Source: Streptomyces cahuitamycinicus (lineage in GTDB: Bacteria > Actinomycetota > Actinomycetes > Streptomycetales > Streptomycetaceae). Taken from it: a DNA stretch of 40,680 nucleotides. Where the stretch lies: NCBI RefSeq assembly GCF_002891435.1, contig NZ_POUC01000022.1:1-40680 (forward strand). Reading direction: 5' to 3'. The notes under the pieces are model-generated. The model was not told the origin of the DNA. It did not search any database and was given only the letters and a program-made list of their open reading frames with translations. Positions 9,326-18,067 of the stretch are shown one piece after another (the first letter of the stretch is position 1; each line of letters opens with the position of its first letter). Made by a program: the position numbers and the translations under genes.

Positions 9326-9459
9326 GAGGTGTCTCCGTTCGCGGATGGGGTGTCACGATCACGATGTGCCGTGGGGGTGAACAATCCACACCGGATTCCC
9401 CGAAGGGTCAGTCGAACGGATGGCATCCCAGGTGGTGAGCGCTCCGGCAGCCGTTCGGG

Positions 9460-9930
9460 TCATTCCTCTCGGTCGCCGATGTCCTCGCGCCACAGCTCCG
9501 GGCGCTCGGTGACGAAGGCGCGCATCAGTTCGATAATCTCGGGGTCGTCCAACAGAACGATCTCCACGCCGTGTCGCGCCAGCCAGTCGAGCCCTCCCCG
9601 GAACGTGGTCGCCTCGCCGATCACCACCCGGGAGATGCCGAACTGCCGCACCAGGCCGGAGCAGTACCAGCACGGCGACAGCGTCGTCACCATCGTCGTG
9701 CCCCGGTAGGAGCGCTGCCTCCCGGACGCGCGGAAGGCCGCGGTCTCCGCGTGCAGGGACGGATCGCCGTCCTGGACGCGGCGGTTGCGGCCGCGGCCCA
9801 GCAGTGTGCCGTCGGCGCCGTACAGCGCGGCCCCGATCGGGATCCCGCCCTCGGCGAGCCCGGTCCGGGCCTCCTCGAAGGCGGTCGTGAGCCATATGCG
9901 TGCCTGTGCCGGGTCCATGCCCTCATCCAT
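9460..9930 (-). CDS. fungal-type cytosine deaminase (zinc nucleoside/base deaminase)
   Basis: A 156-residue zinc deaminase. Zinc ligands are H60 in SLHAETAAF, with E62 as proton shuttle, and the cysteine pair C87/C90 in LSPCWYC. Several segments recall yeast cytosine deaminase FCY1 rather than bacterial CodA, which is an amidohydrolase: GGIPIGAAL, LGRGRNRR, TTLSPC, and the ending ERPELWREDIGDREE, compared with the yeast ERPQDWFEDIGE as I remember it. Predicted reaction: cytosine to uracil plus ammonia. Two in-frame ATGs (9930, 9918) are possible; 9930 has an AAGGGG site upstream. It lies 134 bases from the condensation gene; an operon is possible. Related guanine or creatinine-type deaminases remain alternatives. 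Confidence 0.8.
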   Translation of the reverse strand: MDEGMDPAQARIWLTTAFEEARTGLAEGGIPIGAALYGADGTLLGRGRNRRVQDGDPSLHAETAAFRASGRQRSYRGTTMVTTLSPCWYCSGLVRQFGISRVVIGEATTFRGGLDWLARHGVEIVLLDDPEIIELMRAFVTERPELWREDIGDREE

Positions 9931-10011
9931 GACCGCGCACCCCTTCTCTGTAACCGGGCCCGATCATCGCCGCACGGGCGGCGGTCGGTCCCCCTGGTGT
10001 GGAGGAACGGC

Positions 10012-10520
10012 CATGGCCGCTGCCCGGTTCTGGGGGAGCTGCGGGAGGTCTGCCGGCCGCAGGCGAAGCTGGCGAGCCGCAACGGCGAGCACTGGGCGGG
10101 CCGGCTGGACATGCGCAGCATCTCCCTGCGGTTCACCCGGCAGTTGGTGCGCAGGCCCGTCACCCCGGACCAGCTCACCTGGACCATGGGGGTGTGCGGA
10201 GTGGCGTCCGGCGCCGGGCTGATGATCCCGGGCCTGAGGGGGCCGTGCTGGCCGTCGTCCTGATGTAGCCCTTCCTCCTCTTCGACTGCGTGGACGGCGA
10301 AGTCACCCGATGGAAGGGGCAGAACAGCGCATCCGGCATCTACGTCGACCGTCTCGGCGCCTACCTCGCGGACGCGGCGCTCATGGCCGGGGCCGGTTAC
10401 CGCGTCGCGGAGTCGGGCGTCGGCGGCCGGCTGTCCGTCGGTGTGGCCATCGCGCTCGAGGGCGTCCTGCTGAAGGTGTCTACCGACGTCGTGGCGTCAC
10501 CCGGGCCCGGCGCGGGCTGA
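10012..10520 (+). pseudogene. remnant of a CDP-alcohol phosphatidyltransferase family gene
   Basis: Two reading frames together give one recognisable protein. The first frame reads ELREVCRPQAKLASRNGEHW ... ISLRFTRQLV ... VTPDQLTW and ends in a stop near 10261. The second frame takes over near 10240 (AVLAVVLM), meets an in-frame TAG at 10266-10268, then reads LFDCVDGEVTRW ... GIYVDRLGAYLADAAL. This contains most of the family motif DxxDGxxAR...GxxxDxxxD, with AR replaced by TR. At least one frameshift and one nonsense codon are therefore present, and the C-terminus (about residue 170 onward) is lost. Intact relatives transfer a phospho-alcohol group in membrane lipid or inositol-phosphate chemistry. 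No intact copy is in the window. Confidence 0.75.
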
Positions 10521-10555
10521 TTACCGCGAGGGAAACCCCTGTATTTCCGCGCGGT

Positions 10556-10759
10556 CTATCTGGGTCTGGTTGTTTCTCTTACGCGGCGTGGGGTTGGTGT
10601 GCCGTGGTGGACGAGCCATACGGCAATAAGCGATCCGAGGGCTGGGAGAGTGAAGTTGAGGGCGGTTCGGGTGCCGTGGGTGAGGAGCGTGATGAGTGCG
10701 GCGGAGTGGATGGCTGCGGCGATGGTGTACGTGCAGAAGAGTGGTGCGCGAGGGTTCAT
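10556..10759 (-). CDS. small hydrophobic protein, probable membrane protein
   Basis: A 67-residue reading frame beginning MNPRAPLFCTYTIAAAIHS. It shows strong C/G preference at third codon positions over most of its length, unlike the other frames here. Two hydrophobic stretches (about residues 8-26 and 36-54) are separated by a short polar loop, and the tail is basic (PRRVRETTRPR). A GGAAAG ribosome site lies six bases upstream of the ATG. I do not recognise a family. It sits between the CDP-alcohol pseudogene and the RHS gene and points away from the latter. Codon bias supports a real gene, but it is short and could be a remnant. Confidence 0.45.
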   Translation of the reverse strand: MNPRAPLFCTYTIAAAIHSAALITLLTHGTRTALNFTLPALGSLIAVWLVHHGTPTPRRVRETTRPR

Positions 10760-11182
10760 GGAGGGCTTTCCGAGAGTCTGCCGTTTGAGCATTTGGTTTC
10801 GAGCGGGTGGCGGCGGGCCCGGGTGCGATGTCCCGGCCGGTGGCTGGGACCGGGTGGATCTTATCTGCGACTCGGCGGGGAGGTCGGGCGGGTTGGTACG
10901 GCGGACCGGTTTGCCACTGACACGCAGTGCTCGGTTTCGGCCATGAGGATAGGTCTTCTTCAGTCAACCTGGCTGGCGTGTTCTAGTCTCTTTGACTGAT
11001 TCCGTATTGCTGGAATGCAGAGTTCCGAATTCATGACATTGCGCGTTGTGATCAAGGTCATGCGCATTCCCGGGGGCGAGAGCGACCGAGTTGGGCGTTT
11101 GGTGATTTTGGTGACCTTGTGTCCCTGGTTACTTTTCCGTTCGTTCACAGTTTCCTCGCAGGTGAAAGACGGGAATGGATTC
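10760..11182. other. non-coding stretch upstream of the RHS gene
   Basis: About 420 bases with no convincing gene. Composition falls toward lower GC near 10960-11180, unlike neighbouring genes, as often seen at the edges of acquired islands. TAGTCT at 10984-10989 fits a TAnnnT -10 box, without a convincing -35. A TTGACT hexamer is at 10991-10996 but no matching -10 follows. An open frame runs from 11015 into the RHS gene but looks untranslated by codon use. Confidence 0.4.
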
Positions 11183-14100
11183 GTGAGACCTGATGAAGTG
11201 ATGCCTTCTCCTGAGGAGAGAGGGCGGGTATGGCATGAGCAAAGCCGGAGTCTGCGATGGATATCGGGCGGGCTGGCGGTTCTCATGTCTGTGACGTTGC
11301 TGGAGGGAGCGGCTTCAGCTGCTCCTGCGGCCGATGAGGGCCGTTCAGCCAAGAGCGACAGAGCCAAGGTCAAGGGGGTCTCTGTCGCCAAGGACACCGC
11401 GTCGGCAAAGGTCGCTGCCCGGTTGTCGGGCCGGCGGGTGGAGGCGCTGAGCGAGCGCACCGAGACGTCGACGACGTGGGTGAACAAGGACGGCAGTCTG
11501 ACCACCGAGATGGCAGCGGGACCGGTCCGCTTCAAGCGGGACGGCGCGTGGGTCGATGTGGATGCGGACCTTCGGGCCTCGGGGGACGGAGTGGCTCCGG
11601 TGGCCCATCCCAACAAGCTGCGCCTGGCGGGCCGCACCGGTACGCCGGCTAAGTCGCTGAAGGCCGCACGGCAGGCCAAGGCCGTGGACCTGGTGACGCT
11701 GGGCGAGGGGGACGAACAGATCGCTCTGCAGTGGAAGGGGGGACTGCCCAAGCCGAAACTGGACGGGACTCGGGCGGAGTACTCCAACGCCGTACCCGGG
11801 GCGGATGTCGTGGTGGAGGCGACCAGGACCGGGTTCGAGCAGTATGTCGAGCTGAAGGAGCGGCCCGGATCGGAGGCCTACTCCTACACGCTGCCGCTGA
11901 AGGCCAAAGGGTTGAAGGTCAAGCAGCTCAAGGACGGTAGCGTCCTGTTCACCGACAAGAAGAGCAAGAAGCGGGCTGTCATGCCCGCGCCGATGATGTG
12001 GGATTCGGCCGTCGACAAGCGCTCCGGTGAGTACACCAATCGGGCCAGGGTCGCTATGAAGGTCGTCAGGGCCAAGGGGGGCGTGGACCTGGTCGTCACC
12101 CCGGATGCGAAGTTCCTGGCGAACCCTGACACGCGGTACCCGGTCACCATCGACCCGTCGACGTCATCGTTGTCCAATGTCTTCGACACCTATGTGCAGC
12201 AGGGCGAGAGCGTCGACCTGTCCACCGACACTGAGCTGGACTTCGGTAACCCCGGCACCACGAACGCCGACGGCACGCCGCGCACCGCGCAGTCCTTCAT
12301 CACTTGGAACACCAGCGGCGTCCAGGACGCGCTGGTCTCCAGCGCCAAGCTGTCGCTGTGGAACTTCCACTCCGGCAACACCGACTGCAAGCTCTACCCA
12401 TGGGAGGTGTGGTCCTCGGGTGCGGCCTCGACATCCAGCCGGTGGACCAACCGCCCGGCGATGACGGCGAAGAAGGCCACCTCGAGCGAGACCCGCGGCA
12501 ACGCCGGCTGTTCGACACAGCCCGACGGGTGGATCAACGCGGATGTGACCTCGCTGGTGCAGGAGTGGGCAACGGCCAAGACCAGCCGCGGCCACATGGG
12601 TCTGCGAGCATCCAGCGAGTCGGTAGCTGCGCAGTGGAAGCGGGTCAACTCCGCCAATGCCGCCACTAACCCGCCCAAGCTGGTAGTGAACTACAACTTC
12701 CGGCCCAAGACCGGTACCAAGCAGGAGGCCGGGCCGCCGTTCTTCTCATACAACGGCGCCAATGTCGTGAACACGGCTACGCCCACGTTGAGGGACACCT
12801 TCGTCGACGCCGACGGAGACAAAGTCAACGGCACTTTCCAGGTGTATGACGCGGCCAGCAACACCCAGATCGGCAGCAACCTGGTCTCCAAGTTCGTGGC
12901 CTCCGGATCCGCCGCGTCCGTGACCGTGCCCTCTGGGGTTTTGGCCAACGGCAAGACGTACAAGTTCCGCACCAGCCCGTATGACGGAACCCACTACAAC
13001 AACGGCTGGTCGGCATGGAAGACGTTCACAGTCGACACCTCCGCCCCGTCCGCACCGACGAAGATCACCTCGACGGACTACCCGTCCGGGCAGTGGGTCA
13101 AGGGCGCCGGCCAGGGAGGGACGTTCACCGTCACTCCGCCCGGAAGTGATCACAACTGGCTGGAGTGGTCCCTGGACGGGGTGACCTGGACCAAGGTCGC
13201 CACAGGCGGTTCGGGCACGGCCAAGAACATCACCGTCACCCCACCGCGCAACGGCACACACACCCTGCAGGTCCGCTCGGTGGACAAGGCCGACAACAAG
13301 TCCGAGGTGCTGGAGTACATCTTCCACGCCGGCTCGGGCGGATTCATCCAGCCCTCCGAGGGTGAGCGCACCGCACGCCGACTGCCGCTAGTCGCCGAGG
13401 CCGAGGCCGCCAAGTATGACAAGGTCTCGTTCTCCTGGCGTCGTTCGGAAGCGGACGCCTGGCTGAAGATCCCGGCGGGTGACGTCACCGCGGACGATAC
13501 CGCGCTCACTGCCTGGCCGGTTGCGCTGACGCAGGGGAAGAACGCGCCTTTGGTGTGGAATGCCACCAGCACTGTCTCCCCAGGTGGAACGATCCAGATC
13601 AAGGCCGACTTCACCGGCCCCAACTCCGCATCCTCCAGCACCGCTCCGCTGACAGCGATCGTGGACCGCAATGCCGACGGCGCGGCAACCACCGACACCG
13701 GTCCCGGCTCGCTGAACCTGCTCACCGGCAACTACACCCTGTCCGAGACCGACGCCTCGTTCTTCGACATGTCGGTGAGCCGCACCGCTTCTTCCCGCAC
13801 ACCCGACCAGGGCGCCAAGCAGGAGGGCCAGGCTGCCATCTTCGGCAAGGAGTGGGTGTCGGGCACCGTGGCGGACACGACCGAGTCCGACTTCAACCAC
13901 CTGCAGAAGATCGCCGACAATGCGGTAGCGGTGGTGACGGCCGAGGGCGACGCTCTCAACTTCACCGCCAACTCCGCCAAGACCGGCTGGATCCCCGAGC
14001 CGGGCGCGGAAGACTTGGTCCTCAAGGGCAGCGTGAGCGGCACCTTCACCCTGTCCGACACCGAGGGAACGGTCACCACGTTCACCAAGCCCGCCGGCGG

Positions 14101-17100
14101 CACCACCTGGCAAGTTTCCAGCACTCTGCTGGACGGCCTGGCGAACTCCGTCACCAAGGTGGTCTCCGAGGCGGTGACCATTGGCGGCAAGGTCCTGGCC
14201 CGCCCTAAGCGGATCATCGCACCGACCTCGGCGGCGACCGCGGCAACCTGCGAAGCCACCCCGTCCACCAAGGGCTGCCGGGTGTTGGAATTCACCTACG
14301 CGACCTCCACCACCGCCACCGGCACCGAAACCGACACCCAGTTCGGCGACTTCACCGGACAGGTCAAGCAGATCCGGCTCTGGGCAACCGCCCCCGGCGC
14401 CGCGGCTGCGACTGCGACTGCCGTGGCCACCTACCGCTACGACTCTCAGGGCCGGCTGCGCCAGTCTTGGGACCCCCGCATCGGCCAGCAGGCCGAGACC
14501 CAGTACGCCTACCACGAGGGCCGCGTCACCTGGATGCAGCCGCCCGGAGAACTGCCCTACACCTTTACCTACGGCAACGCCGGCAGCGGCACCGCACCCG
14601 GCGACGGCATGTTGCTGAAGCTTTCGCGTCCGGCACTCAAGCAGGGCACGGCCAGCACCATCGAGGGGGAGGCAGTCACCAGCATCGTCTACGGCGTCCC
14701 GTTGACCGGCACCAAGGCCCCCCACGCCATGGGTGCCTCCAGCATCGTCGCCTGGGGCCAGCTCGACGCACCGAGCGATGCCACTGCCCTCTTCCCTGCC
14801 GACGCTGTTCCGCAGTCGAACGACGGCACTGCCCTGACGTCCGGCAGCTACAACCGCGCCATCATCCACTACCTCAACGCCTCCGGCCGTGAGGTCAACA
14901 CCGTGGAGCCGGGCAAGGTGATCAGCACGACCGAGTACGACCGGTTCGGCAACACCGTCCGCCAGCTGACCGCAGCCAACCGCAAACTCGCCCTCGGCAG
15001 CAGCGACGCGCACAAGGACACTCTGACAGACCTGGGAATCATCGCCCGTTCGTCGTCGGAGAGGGCCCACCTACTGTCGACCACTTCGCTCTACAACGAA
15101 ACCGGCACCCGTGAGTTGGAAGAGTTCGGCCCCATCCACCGCGTGGACCTGAGCGAGGACCTCAAGGAAGGCAGCACCGTCCTGGTCGAGGCCGGCACCT
15201 CCGTGCCCGCCCGCACCTGGACCGTCAAGGAGTACGACAACGGCCGGCCCACCGACGGTACCGCCAAGGTCAAGGACCAGGTAACCCTGGAGATCACCGG
15301 CGCCCGCGTGCGCGACTACTACTCGATCATGAGTGAGAAGCGCGTCACCGAGACCCAGTACGACTGGGCCAAGGGTCTGCCCACCCTCACCATCCAGGAC
15401 GCCGGCGGCCTGAACCTCACCACCGCCACCGACTACGACGCCCAAGGCCGCGTCACGTCACAGTCACTGCCCGGCTCCACCGGCAACGACGCAGCCACCC
15501 GCATTGCCGAATACTGGGCAGCCGACGGCACCGGCTCCTGCAACGGTCGTCCCGAATGGGCCGACCAGGTGTGCTGGACCGGACCGGCCGGCGCTATCAC
15601 CGGCGGTGGCTCCAATCCGGCCAACCTGCCCGACACCACCACCGAGTACAACTACTGGGGGCAGTCCACCGAGGTCGTGGACACAGCCAACGACAAGACC
15701 CGCACAACGACCACCACCTACGACGCTGCAGGCCGCCCGGAGAAGACCACCACCACGGGCACCTTCGGCCAACCCGTCCCGGAATCCACCACGGAGTACG
15801 ACCCGGCCACCGGCAGGACCATCAAGGTCACCTCGCCCACTGGCGGAACCATCACCAAGGGCTACGACAAGCTCGGCCGGCTGATCTCCTACACCGACGC
15901 CGACGGAGGCAGGACCACCACCGAGTACGACAAGCTGGACCGGCCGGTCAAGAGGGCAGACACCGCCCCCTCGACGGTGACCTACACCTACGACCACACC
16001 GCCGAACCACGCGGTCTGGTGACCAAGACCAGAGACTCCGTCGCCGGTGACTTCTCCGCCACCTACGACGCCGACGGATCCGTCGCCACCGAGAAACTCC
16101 CCGGCGGCTACACCCTGAATGTCACCGAAGACACCACCGGAGCAAGCACCTCCCGGACCTACATCCGCGACAGCGACGACGTCACCGTCTATGCCGACAC
16201 CGTCACCGAGAACGTCCACGGCCAGGCCACCAGCCACCAGGGCTGGTCCGCCCAGAGATACACCTACGACAAGGCCGGACGTCTCACAGGAGTCGACGAC
16301 ACCGTCGGCGAGGTCTGTACCCGCCGGACCTACTCCTTTGACCAGCGCAGCAACCGCAAATCACTGGCCACTGCCACCGCGGCCTCCGGCGGTGCCTGTA
16401 CCTCTACGGGAGCGACCACCACCAACTACACCTATGACAGCGCCGACCGCCTCGTGAACTCCGGCTACAGCTACGACGCGTTCGGCCGCACCTCCGCCCT
16501 GCCAGGCAGCACCATCAACTACTACACCAACGACCTCGCCCACCAGCTCACCGCAGACGGCCAGCGCCAGACGTGGCAACTCGACGCCGCCCTGCGCTTC
16601 CGCTCCTGGAAGGTCGAAACCGGCAGCGGCACCACCTGGGCGCAGACCGCATCCAAGACCAACCACTACGACAGCGACAGCGACAACCCGCGCTGGATCA
16701 TCGAGGACAACGCCACCGGAGACCTGACCCGTAACGTGGGGGGCACCTCCGGAGATCTCGCAGCCACTACGAGCAAAACCGGCGACACCGTCCTGCAGCT
16801 CACCACCATCCGCGGCGACGTCGCCCTCCAACTGCCGCTGGACACGACCCAGGCACCGACCGCCCTGGACAGTGACGAGTACGGAAACCCCCGTCCGGAG
16901 CAGCAGGCCACCCGCTACAACTGGCTCGGGGCCAAACAACGCTCCACCGAGACCCTAACCGGCCTTACCCTTATGGGCGTCCGGCTGTATAACCCCGCTA
17001 CCGGACGCTTCCTGTCCATCGATCCGGTGTATGGAGGAAGTGCGAATGCCTACGAGTACACGTATGCCGACCCTGTAAACAAGTACGATCTTGACGGTCG

Positions 17101-17410
17101 CTGGGTGGCTTGGGTGGGCCGCGGTCTCCAGTGGTGCTGGAGGTCCTGTCGGAAGATTGGACCCGCTGTTCGGCGAGCCTGGAACGGCGCCAGGAACATC
17201 GTCAGGAAGACCCGCGTTCGCTGTGTGCGATTCCCCAACGCCGGCGGCTTCGGCTGCGACCTCAGGTACAACGGCCGTAGACAGTTCGGCGTCCACTACC
17301 ACAAGGTGCGCGGAAAGTACCGTCCGCACTACCACCGGCGTCCCGGCATAGGCCGCCATCGGCCCTGGGATCCGGCGCCACGCGGCAAGCCGTGGTGGAA
17401 GCGCTGGTAG
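11183..17410 (+). CDS. secreted RHS/YD-repeat polymorphic toxin-like protein
   Basis: A giant protein of about 2075 residues. It opens with a signal-like segment (SLRWISGGLAVLMSVTLLEG then ASAAPA), so it is exported. Around residues 330-510 lies a DNRLRE-like beta domain (TELDFGNPG, QSFITWNTS, WINADVTSLVQEW, PKLVVNY). Bacterial Ig or fibronectin-like modules follow, then YD/RHS repeats from about 1080 to 1770 (YRYDSQGRLRQSW, TEYDRFGNTVRQL, YDKLGRLISYTDADG, YDAFGRTSALPG). The conserved RHS core is at about 1931-1974 (VRLYNPATGRFLSIDPVYGG ... NAYEYTYADPVNKYDLDG). Beyond it is a short variable tip. RHS shells encapsulate a C-terminal effector used between competing cells. Start is uncertain: GTG 11183 is preferred for its upstream GGGAATGGA; ATG 11201 is possible, and the first ATG at 11015 is unlikely. 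Confidence 0.88.
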   Translation: MRPDEVMPSPEERGRVWHEQSRSLRWISGGLAVLMSVTLLEGAASAAPAADEGRSAKSDRAKVKGVSVAKDTASAKVAARLSGRRVEALSERTETSTTWVNKDGSLTTEMAAGPVRFKRDGAWVDVDADLRASGDGVAPVAHPNKLRLAGRTGTPAKSLKAARQAKAVDLVTLGEGDEQIALQWKGGLPKPKLDGTRAEYSNAVPGADVVVEATRTGFEQYVELKERPGSEAYSYTLPLKAKGLKVKQLKDGSVLFTDKKSKKRAVMPAPMMWDSAVDKRSGEYTNRARVAMKVVRAKGGVDLVVTPDAKFLANPDTRYPVTIDPSTSSLSNVFDTYVQQGESVDLSTDTELDFGNPGTTNADGTPRTAQSFITWNTSGVQDALVSSAKLSLWNFHSGNTDCKLYPWEVWSSGAASTSSRWTNRPAMTAKKATSSETRGNAGCSTQPDGWINADVTSLVQEWATAKTSRGHMGLRASSESVAAQWKRVNSANAATNPPKLVVNYNFRPKTGTKQEAGPPFFSYNGANVVNTATPTLRDTFVDADGDKVNGTFQVYDAASNTQIGSNLVSKFVASGSAASVTVPSGVLANGKTYKFRTSPYDGTHYNNGWSAWKTFTVDTSAPSAPTKITSTDYPSGQWVKGAGQGGTFTVTPPGSDHNWLEWSLDGVTWTKVATGGSGTAKNITVTPPRNGTHTLQVRSVDKADNKSEVLEYIFHAGSGGFIQPSEGERTARRLPLVAEAEAAKYDKVSFSWRRSEADAWLKIPAGDVTADDTALTAWPVALTQGKNAPLVWNATSTVSPGGTIQIKADFTGPNSASSSTAPLTAIVDRNADGAATTDTGPGSLNLLTGNYTLSETDASFFDMSVSRTASSRTPDQGAKQEGQAAIFGKEWVSGTVADTTESDFNHLQKIADNAVAVVTAEGDALNFTANSAKTGWIPEPGAEDLVLKGSVSGTFTLSDTEGTVTTFTKPAGGTTWQVSSTLLDGLANSVTKVVSEAVTIGGKVLARPKRIIAPTSAATAATCEATPSTKGCRVLEFTYATSTTATGTETDTQFGDFTGQVKQIRLWATAPGAAAATATAVATYRYDSQGRLRQSWDPRIGQQAETQYAYHEGRVTWMQPPGELPYTFTYGNAGSGTAPGDGMLLKLSRPALKQGTASTIEGEAVTSIVYGVPLTGTKAPHAMGASSIVAWGQLDAPSDATALFPADAVPQSNDGTALTSGSYNRAIIHYLNASGREVNTVEPGKVISTTEYDRFGNTVRQLTAANRKLALGSSDAHKDTLTDLGIIARSSSERAHLLSTTSLYNETGTRELEEFGPIHRVDLSEDLKEGSTVLVEAGTSVPARTWTVKEYDNGRPTDGTAKVKDQVTLEITGARVRDYYSIMSEKRVTETQYDWAKGLPTLTIQDAGGLNLTTATDYDAQGRVTSQSLPGSTGNDAATRIAEYWAADGTGSCNGRPEWADQVCWTGPAGAITGGGSNPANLPDTTTEYNYWGQSTEVVDTANDKTRTTTTTYDAAGRPEKTTTTGTFGQPVPESTTEYDPATGRTIKVTSPTGGTITKGYDKLGRLISYTDADGGRTTTEYDKLDRPVKRADTAPSTVTYTYDHTAEPRGLVTKTRDSVAGDFSATYDADGSVATEKLPGGYTLNVTEDTTGASTSRTYIRDSDDVTVYADTVTENVHGQATSHQGWSAQRYTYDKAGRLTGVDDTVGEVCTRRTYSFDQRSNRKSLATATAASGGACTSTGATTTNYTYDSADRLVNSGYSYDAFGRTSALPGSTINYYTNDLAHQLTADGQRQTWQLDAALRFRSWKVETGSGTTWAQTASKTNHYDSDSDNPRWIIEDNATGDLTRNVGGTSGDLAATTSKTGDTVLQLTTIRGDVALQLPLDTTQAPTALDSDEYGNPRPEQQATRYNWLGAKQRSTETLTGLTLMGVRLYNPATGRFLSIDPVYGGSANAYEYTYADPVNKYDLDGRWVAWVGRGLQWCWRSCRKIGPAVRRAWNGARNIVRKTRVRCVRFPNAGGFGCDLRYNGRRQFGVHYHKVRGKYRPHYHRRPGIGRHRPWDPAPRGKPWWKRW
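17105..17407 (+). other. variable C-terminal tip of the RHS protein, candidate toxin domain
   Basis: The last 101 residues after the core motif DLDG. The segment is strongly basic, with paired cysteine motifs (WCWRSCRK, RCVRFPNAGGFGC) and a His/Arg/Trp-rich end (GVHYHKVRGKYRPHYHRR, then RHRPWDPAPRGKPWWKRW). In RHS proteins this position holds the exchangeable effector. Positive charge and clustered histidines would suit a nucleic-acid-cleaving toxin, but I recognise no named toxin family. Third-position GC is lower here than in the repeat region. Confidence 0.55.
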
Positions 17411-17432
17411 CTAGGTACCTATCTGTCAGGCT

Positions 17433-17459
17433 GCGGCGCGACACCTCGTGTTGTGCCGC
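17433..17459 (+). terminator. hairpin between toxin tip and candidate immunity gene
   Basis: Arms GCGGCGCGACAC (17433-17444) and GTGTTGTGCCGC (17448-17459) pair over 12 positions, two of them G-U, with a three-base loop. No U tract follows, so it may be a weak actinobacterial terminator or an attenuator that sets the toxin to immunity transcript ratio. TACTGT at 17468-17473 just downstream could be a separate -10 box for the following gene. Confidence 0.5.
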
Positions 17460-17501
17460 GGCCTCGGTACTGTGAGCGGGTTGCGACGAAGGGAGTCGAA
17501 A

Positions 17502-17945
17502 ATGTCACCAGAATTCCCACTGCATTTCACCGACGAAGAAGGGACGCGGCATGTGATTGACAGCGTCCCTGAGCTTGAAGAAACAATCGAATACGTCGAT
17601 GACTTCGATCCTCCCTACCGCTGCGAGGACAACGGGGGACGACGCGTCCGAGTCGTTATGTGGGACCTCCAATTGCTCTGCCTGCACATCGTTCCGGAGG
17701 ATTACGACGGGATGTTGGTTGAGATCGTTGAGTCGACGCATCCGGATGGGACTCGCGAGTGGCTCGAGATGTTCCGCGGCAAGCCTCTCAGGTCGGTGAA
17801 GGAGACTTCGAGTGGCGAGCAATACGCCGAGCCCGAGAGGTGGGACTCGACGCCACCCACTCTGTCCGCCCAGGCGGAAGTGTCCACTCTGAGGCCTGAG
17901 GAATTCCACGATAAGTGGCTGGGCGTGCGAGGCTTCAGAAGATGA
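17502..17945 (+). CDS. acidic protein of unknown family, candidate immunity protein
   Basis: A 147-residue acidic, cytoplasmic-looking protein without signal or membrane segment. ATG 17502 is preferred because GAAGGGAG lies seven bases upstream. The N-terminal half is rich in Asp/Glu (FTDEEGTRHVIDSVPELEE, YVDDFDPPYRCEDNGGRR) and contains a regular beta pattern (VRVVMWDLQLLCLHIV, DGMLVEIVES). I recognise no domain. It follows the RHS gene by 91 bases on the same strand and has complementary charge to the basic toxin tip. This is the normal position for an immunity gene. Codon use is less GC-biased than the genome norm, as in the toxin tip, suggesting they travelled together. Function is inferred from context only. 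Confidence 0.6.
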   Translation: MSPEFPLHFTDEEGTRHVIDSVPELEETIEYVDDFDPPYRCEDNGGRRVRVVMWDLQLLCLHIVPEDYDGMLVEIVESTHPDGTREWLEMFRGKPLRSVKETSSGEQYAEPERWDSTPPTLSAQAEVSTLRPEEFHDKWLGVRGFRR

Positions 17946-18067
17946 CCGATGAGGCGAACAAGGCTCCTTGATCCAGAGTCGGCGTGCCACCTGCTTGTGG
18001 GATGCTCCTGGCCCAGCTGCCGGCGGCATCGAGCCGACCCGCTGGGCGCTGGGCGCGCCGGCCGTCA

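Noticed and set aside
7994..9709. 571-residue plus-strand frame opposite the condensation gene
   Set aside because: The minus-strand gene has domain motifs, a ribosome site and proper codon use; this frame is its mirror.
11015..11182. N-terminal extension of the RHS gene to the first ATG
   Set aside because: Low third-position GC, non-export-like residues and no ribosome site; the signal-like segment lies well downstream.
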